Assembly: GCF_023502345.1 (NCBI RefSeq)
Contig: NZ_JAMFLX010000014.1
Location: 1-64,000 of the forward strand
Source: Parendozoicomonas callyspongiae
Lineage (GTDB): Bacteria > Pseudomonadota > Gammaproteobacteria > Pseudomonadales > Endozoicomonadaceae
Direction: 5' to 3'
DNA length: 64,000 nt
Part shown: in pieces, positions 63,079-64,000 of the stretch
Position numbering within the stretch: the stretch's first letter is position 1
How the letters are laid out: every line of letters begins with the position of its first letter
The notes under the pieces: generated by a model
The model's database searches: none
Told to the model about the DNA's origin: nothing
Seen by the model: only the letters and a program-made list of their open reading frames with translations
Program-made: the position numbers and the translations under genes

Positions 63079-64000
63079 CTAATCTGAGAATAAACGTCGA
63101 AAAACCAACTGGCCTTTTTTGAATAACTCAACAAGCTCAGGCGTAGTATGTCCATCAATCACGTCAGGGTAATCCATAATCATAGGGGACAGGCCGTGAT
63201 TTATTAATAAACTGTTAGCAATAATATACGCTGTCCGAAGATTCGCGTCGTTAAAGACATGAAGTTGATCGATATCTTTGGCAAGAGTCGCTATACACGA
63301 AAGCTTTTTGTCCTCTGTATCAGCAACAGCCATAGTTGCGTGATAAGCGGCTGTAGCCATTTCAAGCCTTATAACAGCCTGTTGTGGGTCACCTTTAACG
63401 TATCGAAAAAAAAGATGTTCTGTAGCCGCTTTTTCGACTGCAAGCCACCCAAAAAGCAATGAGCCTGATGTTTGTGTCTTTTCAACTAACTCCTTCTCAC
63501 CTTCAGGGCTAACATTTTTTTTCATGTGCCCGACGAAATACATCAGTCCAGTCCTATACAAGGGTGAAGCTAAAAAGCCAGTGGCATCCATGGTGTTTCT
63601 TGTTGCAATTTCATGTACGTTATATATTACTTCATGATCGATTTTCGCTGGATTAATAGAAAGGGCATATTCCAAAGCAAAGGTTGCACCTTGGATATAT
63701 CCACATTCATCATAGTCAAAGCAGTATGGTGAAAAATTACCTGTTTGTCGGGCCCCATCAATTATGAGACGCCAGGCATCATTTGCAGTAAATTTCTGTG
63801 GCAGGTTTGGATATTGCCGCAATGTTTGCGAGAGCGATGTAGCAGCTTCATGTTCAAGAACAATCCCCTCAAGAAACCACTCTGCATGCCGGGGCTCAAA
63901 AAACTCAAACTTCTTTTCTTCTAAAATCTTGCGTAACTCCCCCGGGATAGTTTTCACCCCATCAAGTGACTGTGACTTGATTACTTTACAAAACTTATCA
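63079..64000 (-). CDS. Fic-like protein, 5' end cut by the window edge
   Basis: Candidate AMP-transferase-like (Fic) protein. The sequence carries HVFNDANLR, matching the Fic core HxFx[D/E][G/A]Nx R (H233, D237, N239, R241 counted from the GTG at 63957), followed by a long hydrophobic helix TAYIIANSLLINHG, as in Fic domains. The glycine before the arginine is Leu here. Upstream of that GTG the frame stays open to base 64000 (reading VIKSQSLDG just before it), so the true start is outside the window. No toxin or immunity partner is visible. It is convergent with garK. Confidence 0.65.
   Translation of the reverse strand, partial: DKFCKVIKSQSLDGVKTIPGELRKILEEKKFEFFEPRHAEWFLEGIVLEHEAATSLSQTLRQYPNLPQKFTANDAWRLIIDGARQTGNFSPYCFDYDECGYIQGATFALEYALSINPAKIDHEVIYNVHEIATRNTMDATGFLASPLYRTGLMYFVGHMKKNVSPEGEKELVEKTQTSGSLLFGWLAVEKAATEHLFFRYVKGDPQQAVIRLEMATAAYHATMAVADTEDKKLSCIATLAKDIDQLHVFNDANLRTAYIIANSLLINHGLSPMIMDYPDVIDGHTTPELVELFKKGQLVFRRLFSD

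Noticed and set aside
1-64000. CRISPR array, tRNA genes, prophage, replication origin
   Set aside because: No spaced direct repeats, tRNA-like cloverleaf, phage gene block or DnaA-box cluster was seen on reading through. Absence by eye is not proof.

Overview
The window looks like a chromosomal segment of a marine, host-associated gammaproteobacterium, most likely an Oceanospirillales member close to Endozoicomonas. This is inferred from gene order and protein similarity remembered, not searched. The tyrS - M23 peptidase - anmK - erpA - bactofilin - argC - hemJ order and the yhfA/crp pair resemble Pseudomonas and relatives. Eukaryotic-like genes (SET, NADAR, Fic, permuted papain-like) and an anaerobic adhE under a perfect FNR box suit a facultative symbiont or pathogen.

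Layout. 0-11 kb is core: two tandem rRNA-type promoters leave the left edge, then come tyrS, a cell-wall peptidase, anmK, an unknown secreted protein, erpA, bactofilin, a coiled-coil membrane protein, argC, a ClC transporter and hemJ. 11-23 kb is an alpha-galactoside utilisation locus: a GH36 galactosidase, a LacI regulator, melA (GH4), melR (AraC type) and a complete Opp/Agp-type ABC transporter. A 264-bp foldback element (MITE-like) sits between its second permease and its double ATPase. 23-30 kb holds a divergent cis-prenyltransferase paralogue, yhfA, crp, trmA, a lipoprotein of unknown role, sanA and a tyrP-like permease.

30-40 kb is the most accessory part: three tandem DsrE-fold proteins, a SET-domain protein with a lysine/arginine tail, a proline-rich protein ending in a NADAR domain, corA, a GldA-F-G type ABC system and a membrane-anchored papain-like protein with permuted His/Cys order. 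40-53 kb is mostly housekeeping: a LonB-type protease, ybjQ, the AmmeMemoRadiSam trio (amrS, amrB, amrA), an ECF sigma/anti-sigma pair, an HPt protein, ampD, a YciA-type thioesterase, an orphan OppA, a YhcC-type radical SAM protein and a GNAT. 53-61 kb has adhE and the aapJQMP amino-acid transporter. 61-64 kb is an insertion-sequence scar joining aapP to a decayed LacI gene and glycerate kinase, then a Fic-like gene that runs off the right edge.

How it fits together. The mel block would import alpha-galactosides intact and cleave them in the cytoplasm with two unrelated galactosidases. aapJQMP, tyrP and oppA point to amino-acid and peptide scavenging, and adhE to mixed-acid/ethanol fermentation. 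The four eukaryotic-like genes are candidate host-interaction factors, but no secretion system is visible here. No tRNA, CRISPR array, prophage or replication origin was seen.
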